Assembly: GCA_963169105.1 (NCBI GenBank)
Contig: OY720636.1
Location: forward strand, 69,552,123 to 69,616,122
Source: Ceriagrion tenellum
Lineage: Eukaryota > Arthropoda > Insecta > Odonata > Coenagrionidae
Direction: 5' to 3'
Length of the DNA stretch: 64,000 nt
Shown: piece by piece, positions 45,561 through 58,889 of the stretch
How the letters are laid out: the number at the start of each line of letters is the position of its first letter
How positions within the stretch are numbered: the first letter of the stretch is position 1
Position numbers and translations under genes: made by a program
The notes under the pieces: generated by a model
Told to the model about the DNA's origin: nothing
What the model saw: only the letters and a program-made list of their open reading frames with translations
Databases searched by the model: none

Positions 45561-48500
45561 AGTTTTGATCACTTTCCATTCGATTACATGCCATTTAAGC
45601 CTAGAAAATGAGTTGTAGCCATTTAGGAGAAATACGGGGAAGTTAAGACGCGGACCCGACTGGGGAAGTTTTGTAATTCGACTTCCCTCGCTCGACTTCA
45701 CTCAGCACGGACCAAGGGTGTGGACGTTTTCACGCGGGACATCAAAATAAATGACGAATAATATTTATCCAGTTACTAATGCATGAGGCGGGAAAGAGAT
45801 CACTCAAAAAGTTTCAATCATAGAATATTTATGGACAAGAAGCAACCTACGCTCGGGAAAACGGGTCTTTGGGGGTAGGAGGCAATGTGAGGCCGTGCAT
45901 CCATCTAAGACCGATTGATTTTGGGTCATGGTAGTATTATCCGTAAAAGAAATGTATAAAAGTTTGAATAACATTTTGAGAAAAAAAACTGGATGTACAT
46001 AAGACCAGCTCCGTTCCAAAAAAATAATTTTACCAAAATGATTGATTGCGAGCAAGTGCATTTTCATCAAAATATCAGCTACTACCCATAACGACTGATT
46101 TTGTAACATGCTTCCCCGAATTCTTTTGCCAAGACCAACAAGAATTTTTCTGAGATGTCTACAATATATCCACTGGCACGACAAAAAATCGTCAACATAA
46201 TCCTGCTACTGTCTCAAAAAACTAATTATACCAGCACATGCTGTGACAGTTACAAATAAATGATTCAAGGTCAAAACTTCCATAGTCAGTCAAAGTTTTC
46301 GATCATGCAACCTCAGAAACGCGAGTCGCACGATTTCTAAAACCACCATGAACGAGTTATTCCAAATATTTGTTCCGTTGGGTTAATTCTTTACCCGTCA
46401 GACCTAACGGTCGCTGAGTCTAGTCCGGGCTAAAATCGACTGTGCAACAGAGGAGTAGGATATCGCCAAATCTCTCACAAATAAATGGAATGAAATAGGA
46501 GCCATAAAGCTGCATCAACGATGCCTTTATCATTGTTGCTTCATAATATTGAGTTTAAATGATCGTCGAGTACTAGCAGCCCACATTAACGCAAGCTAAG
46601 TTAATAGGTGAGTGATAATGCGTTATTTAGTGCTAAGAAGGACGTTAGTTTCTCCGGTTCCACGAGCGATCGCCATTAAGTTAGGAATCGTAAATAGGGC
46701 ATTGCTGTAGTTGCATTCATTTTTCAGGTATAATTTCAGCAGCCAGTAGTGATTCTATGATCAAGTGGCATGCATATTCCATTTAGATGACAGAGTCTAC
46801 TAGAACGTTGGCCGAATCTTGGAAGATAGAGATAAAAAACAGCAATTATCCATTTATCTAGGAAGGTTTGGAGGAAAATCGCCCATTAATGACTGGTCTT
46901 TGCTTAATTTGAAAGGAAAATACTCGAAAAGAGGGGGGAAATTTTTGATGTTGGTTACTTCATACCGATAAGTAGCCGTCATTATAAACTGATCCTCGGT
47001 CGCGCGAATCTTTTTCATAAGACCTCTACAACGCGAGAGTTGACAATCACCACTTGAGCTTCACGAATGACACAATAAACCAATACTGTTATGCCTCATG
47101 CTGTAAAACAATATTTAACACCAATTTCGCGAAATTAAAGAAGTGATATCTACCATATAACATCTAAAAGGCTGTTACAAAGCAATCACTGTTCAAAAAC
47201 TGGCCATGCTTTAATTTAGGGTTGATGTTTGTAATCATTAAAGAAAAAAAGCAAATACCAATTAGTTAACTATGACAATGTCTAGCATGAGTACGTTGTG
47301 AAGAGTTTGCGATGCTATATGTATTCTACATGTATTCTATTCAATATTTTATTCTATTCCACAGTACTCGATTAGGGGCGATTTGAATTTTCAGAATCAG
47401 AAAACAGAGGAAGATGAAGGATGCGAGGGATAGAACAGGAAATCAAAGTATGTTTACGAATATGAAGAAGGCAGAACTTCGTTAAGTCAAATACCGTGAC
47501 CAATTGTTGTTCATAAATTCTATTACTAGTTTATATAAACTACTCTCTCATAAAAATGCACCTCGTAATTTCTAGTCTCTGATAGCACCATTTTTCACTG
47601 ATTCCATTACGTCCTAAGTGGAGCAACTTGTATGGAAAACTTGACGTTATACTTCCCTCTATGTCTGGCATAATAAAATACATAAACCCCGCGTGACAGT
47701 GATTGGGCTTGGGTGTAGCTTTATATAACGAGCTTGGTAGCCCATGGGTGACTTAGCGCTCGCGGCTATGCTATCAAAGCCGGCGGACTTTGGAAAGTCT
47801 CGTGATCGAGGTGGATGGTATGTTTATGTATCTCATTGCATAACGGTGGGACCACGTTCTCGAAACACGAACACTTACTCTTCTGGTATTTAATTTTACT
47901 TGAATACAGGTCATCAATATGTTATTTCTAGTATGTCAACAATTAATAAAGAATAACAAGGAAATGTGTGCCGGAAACGGCAGCCCGATTGGGATACTAC
48001 CGGACTTATGGTCACAGGTTCTAGTACCGCCTGGATGTTGTTTGTCTGAGGATAATTGCATCAGAGTTAACCTAAGATGTTCGACAAAGCTATAGCTTTT
48101 GGAGCGCACTAAACTGAAGCTCTTGTAATATGCGAGTGACTTTACACTTAGGAGACGAAATTTTATTTTATAGAAATTTTATATTTTTAGATCGCGCCAG
48201 TAAAATTAGAGAGCTAGATTGTAGAACCGATAGGTATAAAATGCCATTTTTTCCGCGTACCATTCGGGACCATAACAGCTGTGATCGTCGTCATGAATAG
48301 TTCGAATTGTGACAATAGGCAGACAGTAAATCTTTCTCATTATATTCTCTACTTTCTTATTTATGCATAATGTAAATATTGATGTTCTTATTTATGCATG
48401 ATATTTGAATCTGTAGTAGTAGTCTTTGTATCCCTTGCATGTTGGAACGATTGACGATAGAATGTTTCTTGGTTATTAGATTTTTAATTGGCGCTTTGCA

Positions 48501-49743
48501 TGTGTGGTACGCGGGTTTCAATGTAATTTCGGTGTTCTACCGTATCATTCATGCATGCCTGGTGTGGAAGCACCCCCTGCCACACACCCTTTGGGTGGCT
48601 TGCAGGGTATGACGTAGATGTAGATGTATTTTTCCTTTGGACCATACACATGACTCAGAGCATGCAAATAGTCATTACATGTGACATGCGAATAGTCAAC
48701 ATACCCGTAGGATCAAAAATGCATATAATTAACAAATTCAAGAACTTTTCCAGAAATGATAATGTATTTGTCAACAGAATACGTTGGATTTTCCACTACA
48801 TGTTCAGTTTCAGTATAAAATATTGATTTATGTGTTGAAATTTTAACCTTCAGATTCAAGTTCAATACATTAAGATGATATTTATTTTAAACGAGCTGAA
48901 TGAAAGCTGATTATTTTTAGACTCTGGAGATACAGACTTTATTGTTTCGTTGAGCATGAATATAATTAAACATTCATAAAATTAGGACTCAAAATCCCAC
49001 TAATGGCAAAAGTAAGTAAATAGGAAGGGACAATTTACGAATTTAATACAACGTATATACTTATATCTTTAAACATAAAAAAACGAGAAAAAATTTGAGT
49101 GCTTCATAATACTGACTTGAGACGAGAAATGGCTGAATAGCTTCAGAAAATATGCCTGACCGTCAAAGTTTGATCAAAAGTTGGAAAAAACCGGAAATGT
49201 ATCATAAGAATCAGAGAACTAAAAACCTCTTTCAAGTTGCCGATACAAGCGTACTTTCTAGAACACATTTATTGCTGTAGTTGACGGCGGTCATAAAATA
49301 TAAGCGAAAGAGGGTCTCTAGGAAGCTCAGACTTTCTTTTGATTATTAAGACATATGGAATGTTATAACTTTTCATTTCATTATCTTATTCTTCCCCGTA
49401 TACCTTATGGGGTGGTAGAAAGATGAGGGATATACCTCCTATGATGGATTACTAAATGATAAGAAATCTGCTGTCGCAATATCAGTTGCTGCTTGCGTGA
49501 TTGCTAATGAATTTTAGAAAACTTCGGCAGACGGGGAAGAAAAATTTTAGCCTGGCCCATGTTCTGAGTGTTACGAATTATTTTCCTCAGTTGCCTTCCG
49601 AGGCTGAAGACTTTCCCTTGCGGTCAATTTTAAGGGGGCCGAGAGAGAAGGTGAGGCCATTATCTCCTCCGGCTTCGTCCTTGGCCGTGATCCCGAAAAA
49701 AACATGTTGCGGCCGGTGGGTTGGTAACCATATCCAAAGGGGT
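45561..49743. other. Upstream region, no gene recognised
   Basis: Anonymous DNA. Stretches at 47715-47835 and 47960-48060 contain tRNA-like words (for example GGTTCTAGTACC near 48018) and may be SINE remnants. Small frames on both strands show no domain. Confidence 0.35.
48569..48635 (-). repeat. Dispersed conserved motif, copy 3
   Basis: The minus strand reads TACATCTACATCTACGTCA, ACCCTGCAAGCCACCC and GTGTGTGGCAGGGGGTGC. It aligns with 23445-23512. Confidence 0.5.
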
Positions 49744-50157
49744 CAAAACGTCTCAATGACTACGTTTCATGAATTGAATTTTATTATTCCATGATTATTC
49801 GACAGCCATCTTTTGAGTAGTGTTCATCACCCGTATGGTTCGTGTATACATTTTTTCGAGTGGTGCGGTCGCTTGTTATAACACATGACATGTCTACCTT
49901 GGAATCATAAGAGCCAGAGGACTAAAAGGATATAAGCTATATCTATAGGAATAGCATATATCGTTTGAGCCCTCCGACTCTATATCTATATACCTATAGA
50001 GAGTAGGTGTATAAATATGAAGTCAAAAGATGGCAGTTGAATAATCATGGAATAATTATTTCGTTTCATGAAACGCAATCATTGAGACGTTTAACGGTAC
50101 GACGATAGGTATAGCTTATATCGTTTTAGTTCCTCTGATTCTTATGATTCCAAGGTA
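49744..50157. repeat. Interleaved inverted repeats (foldback region)
   Basis: Segment A (49744-49822) pairs with A' (50017-50094), sharing CGTCTCAATGA, GTTTCATGAA, CCATGATTATTC and CCATCTTTTGA. Segment B (49895-49954) pairs with B' (50101-50157), sharing TACCTTGGAATCATAAGA. B also pairs with a nearer copy at about 49955-49985. The order is A, B, A', B', so the two long pairings exclude each other in a simple hairpin. No coding capacity is seen. Confidence 0.7.
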
Positions 50158-50364
50158 ACTGTAAGCTATTTGAGTTATAACTATACATATAGGTATACGT
50201 ATAGGTTGTCATGGCGAAATCCGCTTTACGTTCTCCACGGGATGGCCTTCAATTGATTCCTCGTTTCCATTTCCCTCAGATTGAGGATAGCGGTGTTATC
50301 GTTCCTTATCAGTATTATTTTTTAATGTAATTATTAAATTCCTTGTCAGTTTATCGCCCCGTCG
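50158..50364. other. Short spacer before Transib-type terminus
   Basis: Nothing recognised, except that the last five bases, CGTCG, match the GC-rich target preference reported for Transib. Confidence 0.4.
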
Positions 50365-50399
50365 CACAGTGGGCTTTAATCGAAAAAAAGCTGGCCAAA
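50365..50399 (+). repeat. Transib-type terminal sequence, copy 1
   Basis: CACAGTGGGCTTTAATCG is followed by an A run and AGCTGGCCAAA. The first seven bases match the CACAGTG heptamer of V(D)J recombination signals, which Transib termini resemble. The same layout appears at 52820. Similarity between the two stops after about 35 bases, so they belong to related but different families. No opposite terminus was found. Confidence 0.6.
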
Positions 50400-52819
50400 C
50401 CTTCGAATCAGTCTGCAAGTTTCAATTTGGCACAGTTACTCTCCTTTCAATGGTACATAAGATGAAGGATTTCGTTTTCCCCAGTACCTGTGCAATGGCT
50501 TAAAGTTGACCAAAATATGGAAAAAAATCCGGAATTTATTTTCGACTGAAAATCTCCAAAATATTGAGGTTGTAGAACTTTTATTGAAGTTTAATGGTAT
50601 AAAAAGTTGTATTATTTTAAAGAACAGACCTTATTTTTTGATATGCAGTCATTCTAAATTACAAAGAGGGATATTTGGTATTTTAATAGGAAAAATCGCT
50701 GACAATATTTTACACCAATTTTCTGCTTTTGGGCCAAAAAATAGTTAAGAGGAACAAGGAAGGATACAAAAAACAAAGTAACTTATTCCATGAGATTTAC
50801 TGAAGCCTCTAGAATGCAAATCCGTTTAGAAATCCTGCGATCATCTCCAGCGCCGAAGATAAACTCGGTTTTTCGATCGTTCGGCGGGATCCAGCCATGC
50901 GCGCCAGCTAATGAGAATACAGTGGCGCTGCGAGTGTCATCACATGCTAGACAGCCATTAAATTACTTATGGCAATTTTATTACCGTAAACAGAGTAAAT
51001 GACCGCCAAAGGTGCTATAATAATAGTTTGAAAAGAGAATCCATTCTCTTTCATATGGTCCGATAGCCCTACTTTTCTCTCTTCAGATCATAAGTCAAAC
51101 TCTTAGCGTTTCGCGTTTGCATTAAAGTCTGTTAAAATTAGTTTAGCACCAGCAGGCAACATCCAGAGCCCATTGAATATGCACACACTTGAACATGCCC
51201 TAAGGCATCGTCTAGGATCCAGTGGTACGACTATTCCTATGCCTCCTTCTCCTCCCTTCGTGCTTCCCAATGTGCGGGTTCGCAAAACGTACATTTTATG
51301 ACATCGCCGGACCTTTTATGTGACCGGTTTGAGCCCGCAATTTCCATCTTTTGCTTCTCATTACTCATTGAAATTAAACTCAAGTGTATATACATATTGA
51401 GCGATTTTTATGTATTTTTTTGCCTTTTTATTATCCATAAACTGATATTTCATCCACTGCAACACTTTCTACTGCAACAGCCAAGTTACTTTGAAGAATT
51501 TTGAAACTTAATTTAGAAGCGTATCTTACTCGGTTATCGTGGCAACTACTGCATTTTCAGCATTTTTTGTCATACTTAATTAATAATTATTAAACGTGAG
51601 AAACATTTGCCCTGACGTAGATCCTACAGCGGACGCACTTTGACATCTAGAAAGAACGCTTCCATAGAAACGAGAGCTTTTATTATCAACACTTTTCTAT
51701 TTTTTCATAGCTCGGATATAATTTGAGACAGTTTTTTAGGCATTTTGGCTGGATATTTTTATTGTTTTTTGTTAAAGGTAATGAAATGAGTATTGACAGA
51801 GCCTTCTTATCTGACACAAACGTTTTTGAAAGATAAGTATTCCTTCAATTCGTCAGTAATCTCCCAGCCCTTGTCCGCGTGGTTGTCGTTATTTCATTTA
51901 TTAGCTAAGAGCAAGAACACTGCATAAGGACGGAAAACTCCCATCTTGACTCTGTTGCCAATGGAAGCGAAAGAATTGATGTTCCACTTTTGGCCACAGG
52001 CTGCGCTGTTTAAGTTATCAAGACTTATAGCAGACGTCTCTGGGCTAACTATACGTGTTCTTACGTCTCCTTTATCTCCGCCAGTACGATGATTTATACT
52101 GCAAGTAATACTTTAAGGCATTGGATAGTAGATTTATGTACCTAAGATACCGAGCCATCGACGAGAAAACTCTCCAGAGCGTCGCGAAATAAATCAATGA
52201 CACCGAAAGCGTACAGAATCAGGTGATGTGATCGGTGGATTCGTATTCCGAATTCCACCCTACAATTCCTAATTTACGATGTAAGGAAAGGGAAAAGATT
52301 GCATTGAAATAATATTCAATGCAATTAATTCGAATGCTAGTTCATTTCCGGTTATTCGATGCCAATTCACGTAAATTGAATACGCCGCTAGCAAAATCAG
52401 CTGATGTTATTGATGCCATGACAATTGCAATGATTCGAAAGCATTTCCCCTTTATAATTCATAGGGCGTAGAAAAGTAAAATGGACATAGAAAGAACAAG
52501 AATACACGAGCGGGCGGGCGGGGAAGCGAGCAAAGTATTCCAATATGTGTTAAAAAAGACACAAGTATCAGTAACTTACTTGCTTTATTATAATCCTTGG
52601 AAAATTAATCTATGTCTAATACAATTGGTTGCCCGTTAGAAAAAAACGGTCAAATATAAAATAGCCTGTAGCAGATTAAGGTCAACTGCTGAAATGAAAA
52701 TGAACAACTTTAGGTCAGAAAACTCACGGAAACAAATGAAGGAATGACGGAAAATGTAGGAATAGCATACGCTGGGAATGTCGAAACCAAGGAATCACAC
52801 TGTCATGTGCGCACTGTCG
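50400..52819. other. Possible interior of a Transib-like element; no gene recognised
   Basis: AT-rich DNA with small frames (for example 50506-50748), none recognised. It may be partly the non-coding interior of the element that starts at 50365. Confidence 0.3.
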
Positions 52820-52855
52820 CACAGTGGGCGGAAATCGAAAAAAGCTGGCCAAAAC
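52820..52855 (+). repeat. Transib-type terminal sequence, copy 2, likely left end of the transposase-bearing element
   Basis: CACAGTGGGCGGAAATCG, an A run and AGCTGGCCAAAA. It lies 1.8 kb upstream of the Transib transposase remnant and in the same orientation, so it is a plausible left terminus of that element. The five bases before it are TGTCG. No right terminus is visible after 57299. Confidence 0.6.
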
Positions 52856-54616
52856 CCCAAATTTCGACTTTTTTCTATCGATACAAAAGTGGCATATTTT
52901 GATATTAGAATATCTAAATATCCAAGAGCAGGAATTTATTTGATTTCATTTTCGTTCGTTATATGTATATTATCCCATAAAAAGAGACGAAAAAACACGT
53001 AACCCAAAATCAGCGGTTTCATCGAAAATTCTCGAAGTTTGATCTAATGGTGTGGGAATAATACAAGATGATAATTCTTTTGGAGAATAAATAATAAAAA
53101 TATATATCTATTGGATAATAATAAGCAATAGTTTTAGAATATTAGACATCCCGAGTGCCCATAACAAATTATTTAAACAACAACTGTTTTTTACCTAAAT
53201 TTCAACTAAAGCAGAGATAAACATATTTATCGCCGCTTATCGACGCTGAGATATTTGCATTTATAGTTAGACTGAAGTTTCTATTATGCAATGGTAAAGT
53301 AAAATCCTACCCATACTTGCCCTTTTTCCATTTACTATGAAATAATGTAAATGAAAACACTGCGTCTCAGGCCTTAGCTCCCGCGCGCCTCAGCGCTCAG
53401 GCGCGAGAGAATTCTACTTCTTCCATTCTTCCTTTGCAAACTGGGATTACAATAGCAGTCATTGTACATTATGTATTTCCATAGATTCAATTAGGTACTT
53501 TTATAAGGTCCAGTTCCAGCTACTGTGTTTTGACCCTCCCATTCTAAACCACCCGAATCCGGACGAATATCATACTCCGCTACGAATGGAATTTGTATAC
53601 CTACCTACCGCAGTAGTAGACCTCTTTTTATGCGCAATGAGTCGCCTTTGAGCATCGTTTAATGTAATTTGCAATGAAGTATTACATTTGTACTCAGGAG
53701 TTATTTAGTGTGAATAAATAGAAATGAAATTTACTCACATTAGTCTTAGGTTAATGTCAGACTCCTAGTGCAATATCGTGATAATATTTCCGAAAACATC
53801 CTTATTTGCTAAGTGGATAATCGCAGTTATTGCACTTCCATGATGTTTATACACTCCTCCCATCAGTGGTTCTTATTCCGTTTGCGGTGCAGTACGCACA
53901 CAATTTTATCCTTCTCGCTACTTGCAAGGAATTGTTGCAGTATAAATAAAACTACCAAGAAGAATGTTCTTTTCACGTCGAGGTACTTTACGGATGGTGA
54001 ATTTTCCTAACATCCACATGTACATAAATCTACGTAAATCTTGTTACTCCGAGCATTTTCTGTCACTCTCATTGGAGCCAAGGTCAAAACTGAGAAGCGT
54101 TAGGGAAGATATTTTCTCTCTCCCTAGGGCTGTGCTTATTTCCTTTCCACATTAGACAAGGGTCTACGTGTTAATGATGTTGACCACTCGAGGACGAATA
54201 TCCTCGTTAGAAAAGGAAGCCCTTTCTTTCAAGCCAAAGTGATCTGGTTTTCTTTCCTTCCTTTCCATTGCATGAACTAAAGCTGTCTATTCACTCAAGT
54301 TATCATCGCTTTTCACATCCCTTCGTTTCAAGCTCCCACTACAAGGGCTTGGAATAGCGCGAGAATCTCCTCTCATAAATATCTTGGTAACCTAAACATC
54401 ATCATGGACCCTAGGCGAGACACTAGGCGTGTCTTCGAGACCCTAGGCATGTTGTGACTGACATAATGAGTTTTTGCTTCGTCTCTGAGGATAATGCTTC
54501 TTTGCTATTGGTTCAAAATCATTAGCCAGTTCTCAGATGAGTGGAAGGCACTAGTATATGTTTGACACTCGTCGTGGAAAGGTTGTGCAGAGGATCGGGT
54601 TGATTACAGCAAGTCT
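52856..54616. other. Possible 5' non-coding part of the Transib element
   Basis: AT-rich DNA without recognised genes. It has a GC-rich hairpin near 53385-53405 (GCGCGCCT pairing with AGGCGCG). Whether it all belongs to the element cannot be judged from one copy. Confidence 0.35.
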
Positions 54617-57299
54617 ATGGATTCGACGAAGGTGACCCACCTAGAACTACATAATGTGCTATTGAGGAGAAGAAGAGAGTCAGTGGATATGAAAAAAAAA
54701 CTTGCGTTGTGTTTTTTGTATACGAAATTTAACTTGGACGAGGACAAAAGCTTGCAAAATTTGGTCGCAGTTTCAGTGCAGAAAAACTTTTTCTGTAAAT
54801 ATTTTAAGAAGTGGGAAGAATGTCGGCGAATGGACACTAGATTCCAGAAGAGTAATAGAAAATGGCTGGAGCAAGATTTCAAATTCCCTCCCGCTGTTTT
54901 CGGATATCTTCCGAGCACGTCTGGTGCAGGTGAGTACCCATATCACTATGGAAAAAATCATCACTGTGTATTAAATACTTAAACAACGATTCACCATAAT
55001 TTTCCCACAGGCACGCCTAAAATTTCACCCGGTGGGAGACCACAGACAGCATTTGAAAAAGCAAGGTCCAAGCGTAGAAAAATTGAAAAATTAAGAAGCA
55101 GCACTTCGACTGACGAGTTGTGTGTGGCGACTTCTATGCAATTGCGTGCCACAGGAGATGATGCTGCTGCATAGATCCTAAAAGAAGTGACCGCAACAAC
55201 CTCAACCAGGGCTAAGAGAATTCTGAGCAAATGGAGAAGGAAAGATGCCACTCAAAGTGTATTATCGAATGAAGAGGCTCTTTCCCTAATTGTAATGGGC
55301 CATCTCACAAAGATGCAACATGCTAATTCGTGAAACAGCGCAAAAGCATGGCCACGACATCTACCCAAGTTACGACCGAATTAGATCGGCAAAAAGTGCA
55401 GCCTACCCAGAAGGGATATCAATCTCTGAAGAAAAGTGTGTAGTTAATTTGCAGAGTCTACTAAATCATACAACCACAAGGATTATTTCTCTAATTAACC
55501 TTTCAATGGAAGACTGTACCAGCACTTCATGCACTCTAATATGTAAATGGGGTTTTGACGGAAGTTCTGGCCATTCACCTTATAAACAGTCGTGGGAGAA
55601 AAGTAACGTAGGAGATGAGAGCTTGTTCCCGACCTCCATTGTACCCCTTCACTTGTTGGACACAGCATCAGGTAAACAAGATCAGAAATAGTTATGCTGA
55701 CATAATGCGATAAATGATAATTCTGTTAAATTGAATTAATAATGTTCTTATAATGTGAAACAGGTGACTCTGTCTGGTCTAATCCTCGCCCATCGTCGAC
55801 CAGATTATGTAGGCCCATACGGATTCAATGGGCTCGAGAAACCAGAGAGATATCTTTAAAAGAAGAAAGGTATATTAGAGAAGAGATCAAGAATCTTCGC
55901 CCAGTAAGGGTCAACAACGTCTTGATAACTTTCAAGTTATTGCTTACGATGATTGATGGAAAGGTAGGCATTTTTTACAATTAAATTATTATTAATTTCC
56001 GTCAAATCTCATTTAAGTTTATATCTAAATTCTTTTATCGCCTTGTGCTTCAGGTATGCAACGCATTGACAGAAAAGAGTAGCATGACATGATATCTGCG
56101 CGGTGCTAAAGTATCGCAAATGAACGACCTAGAGAAAATTTAAAAAAATGACAGTGGACGAGTCAAAATATTCATTCGAATTGTCTGTACTGCAATGCTA
56201 TATAAGATTTTTTGAGTGCCTAGTACATATTGCGTACTGATTAGACATTAAAAAATGGAAGGTAAGAAATGAATTAATATTTTACTTTAACATGTGATAT
56301 AGCACATAGTAGGTCTATGAAAAATTAAACCAGACCCTCTCTGTAATATTTTAACCTACTCATAGGTAAAGTCTACTGATGGAAGTGAGGAAGCAATGGA
56401 AAACAGAAAGAAGATACTGCAGGACACTTTCCGAACCAGGATGGGACTCATAATTGACTACCCTAGGCAAGGTTTCGGAACGTCTAACGATGGAAATACT
56501 GCAAGGCGTTTCTTCGCTAACCCTGAGTTTTCCTCAGAAATTTCTGGTAAGTAGGTATAAGATAGAACTTCTAAAAAGAAATTGGAATGAATATCTAATC
56601 TGCAGTATAATAAGGACTTCCTTATTTGTTTTCTTATTAAAAAATCACACATTTGAGGAGTTTCTCCCTTTTAAAAAAATTACATTGCTACAGAAATTAC
56701 ATTAGTATCTGAGAAGTGAAATTGATATATTTTAGTTAATTAGATTAATAAGTGACTTTGGAATTATGCTAGAAAATATTTGTATTATTTCAAACTAATC
56801 ATATTTCCTGCAAATATTCATTCCAGGAATTGATAAGGAACTTATTATCCGATTTTCCTCCATTTTGAGAACGATATCAAGCGGGCTAAAAATTAATGAT
56901 GTTGCATTCTCAAGCTATTGTAGTTCTACGGCAGAAATGTACGTAAAACTATATTCATGGTATTACATGCCGCCCACCGTTCATAAGGTTTTAATTCACG
57001 GTGCGGCAATTGTGAAGGATGCAATCATTCCCATTGGCCAGCTTTCCGAAGAGGCCTTGGAAGCACGGAATAAGCATATCCGAAGGTACCATGCAAGATT
57101 AATATCCAGGTAGGCCACCAACCACGACCTATTCCACAGACTGCTCCTTACTTCCGACTCATATATTTCCTGCACTTGCGAAGTTGCTACCAGTAGTAGC
57201 GAAGTTCTGAAGAAGAAATTACCAAACCTAGTCAGCGAACTTCTCATGATCCAGGAGACGGATACAGATGCCGAATCATTTTCAGAGGAATATTTTTAA
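54617..57299 (+). pseudogene. Transib-superfamily (RAG1-related) DDE transposase, degenerate and intron-containing
   Basis: Six exon-like blocks (54617-54929, 55011-55671, 55764-55963, 56054-56261, 56366-56546, 56827-57299) are joined by canonical GT...AG introns of 81 to 280 bases in matching phases. Recognised segments are KWGFDGSSGHSPYKQ in block 2, NPRPSSTRLCRPI and LLTMIDGKV in block 3, RMGLIIDYPR and GNTARRFF in block 5, and MPPTVHKVLIHGA and LSEEALEARNKHIRRY in block 6. By comparison with RAG1 core, the catalytic residues are Asp in FDGSSG, Asp in MIDGK and Glu in SEEALEARNK; all three remain. The copy is dead: TAG near 55172, a frame change near 55315, stops and a frame change in block 4, and TAG near 57112. 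In block 4 both cysteines expected in the zinc site are replaced (one by a stop, one by Arg). Family assignment rests on motif order, from memory. Confidence 0.75.
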
Positions 57300-58599
57300 T
57301 CAGATATGGATTATAACTTTTAGTTAAAGTAAGTGATGCTTATTTGGATAACATAATGTTCAAATTTTAACGTAAAAATAAAAAGTTACAGATGACGCAG
57401 ATTTTCATTAGACTACCATACTCTCTCTTGTAGTTAGACGGCAGTGCTCTATTCCACCAAAAATGGACTTCTACGCTACTACTATCATGTATTGCAACCA
57501 CAATGACGAGTTTCATGGGAAGTAATTAAAATTTACGACACAGAGTAGGCGATCGACAGCTGTAACTTCTACGCAGCCTTCTTCGAGGCCCACTACAGTA
57601 CGATGTGAATAACAAATTTAGTCACCGCCATGTTTCGCTACCACTATGACGAGATTCATAGGAAGTAACATAAGTATTATTAAGTAGTAGAGACGACCGA
57701 TAGCTGGAACTATTTTCCCTATTCAAGAGAGGCGGGTACGTCGGCGCATATACAGGTTATATAGCAGCTTAAGGAGGTGCGCATAAATATCGTTAGACTA
57801 TTTTCAATGCAAATTGCCAAGGAGTCCACAGTCAAACGCCCAACCTTTCGGACGGAATACTGAAATAGGAGCACTCACGGTAATTCACCCGGTGAATGAG
57901 AATTTGGTAGTGGGGATCACACTGCAGGACCCCCACTACCGCAGGAGTACTAACCTGCGCTCCTAGGATAGGAAGTCGGAGGATTCAGCCACCACAGCGA
58001 CCGAATTCCTTTGTTCTTCGAGCCCACGATATTCGACTGCCGAATGCCGAAGGGATTTTAAGACCGCCGGTCTCGGCCCAAGAGGAAGAACTATGACCCG
58101 CACGCTCCAATTCCGGTGCGCTCCCTTCCATCTGCCAAGCCAAATTCCCTCCGTCCCCCCTCCGAATTCTTTTACCGCTGTTTGGCCGAGAGCATTATAC
58201 TGCGTCGTTTCTTGATCTGAACCTCAGTTTCTCAAGCCCGAAAAACTTGTATGTGTTCACCTTTTCAAAGGGGCTATAAAGTGCAGGAAGCATTAATAGT
58301 CATAAAAATATCAATCACGCATGGATGAATGCACTGTAGCGGGTTCATTTACACTTCATCTCCCTTTATTAGTTCTCCCTCAAGGTTTGATACTCGCCAC
58401 CGCTAGTGTGGATGGGTTCCCGTCTTGTAATGTATTAATCTCAAGGGATTTATACGGTAGACGTGTACAGAATGCGACATCTGTAGATAGGACGTATCAG
58501 GCGGTCATCACCACCTTCCACCCGCATGAAATTCTCACAGTTAAATGATACCTAGAAAAGTTGGTAGTTTCCGGCGATACTTTATGGAATTTACTAAAC
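57300..58599. other. Region with a local duplication and a GC hairpin; no gene
   Basis: CACAATGACGAGTTTCATGG and CACTATGACGAGATTCATAG head two similar blocks about 140 bases apart (57500-57570 and 57640-57710). A perfect 10-pair hairpin (GGTAGTGGGG/CCCCACTACC) lies at 57906-57940. 57940-58200 is GC-rich without a recognised gene. Confidence 0.45.
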
Positions 58600-58710
58600 A
58601 TTTTGAATGAATAGAGTAAACTTTGTTTTTCCGCAATGAATTTAATAACTTAACCATGGTCGTAGTTATTAAATTGTGGAAAAAACAAAGTTTACTCTAT
58701 TCATTCAAAA
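58600..58710. repeat. Palindromic repeat, 111 bases
   Basis: The left arm begins ATTTTGAATGAATAGAGT and the right arm ends with its exact reverse complement. The arms of about 50 bases are nearly perfect, with a centre near TTAACCATGG. It lacks the TCGAAAC core of the other group but has the same overall size and ATTGTGGAAAAA-type words as the palindrome at 20728. Confidence 0.8.
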
Positions 58711-58889
58711 TGATACTTGGAAAGTATACATACGATGTTGTCTTACCCTTAAATGTCATCATCGGAGGAGAACTTTTCAATTTGTTTAGCAGCCCTTTTT
58801 CAAACCAATTCCCTTAATATATTTCCCAATTAGTGCACTACCCTATTCGATGAGCTCCGCACACCGACTAAGAGGTCATAATATCATAT

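Noticed and set aside
57016..57299. Further intron at CCAGGTAGGCC in the last Transib block
   Set aside because: Family similarity continues straight through the TAG without a gap, so a stop mutation is the simpler reading.
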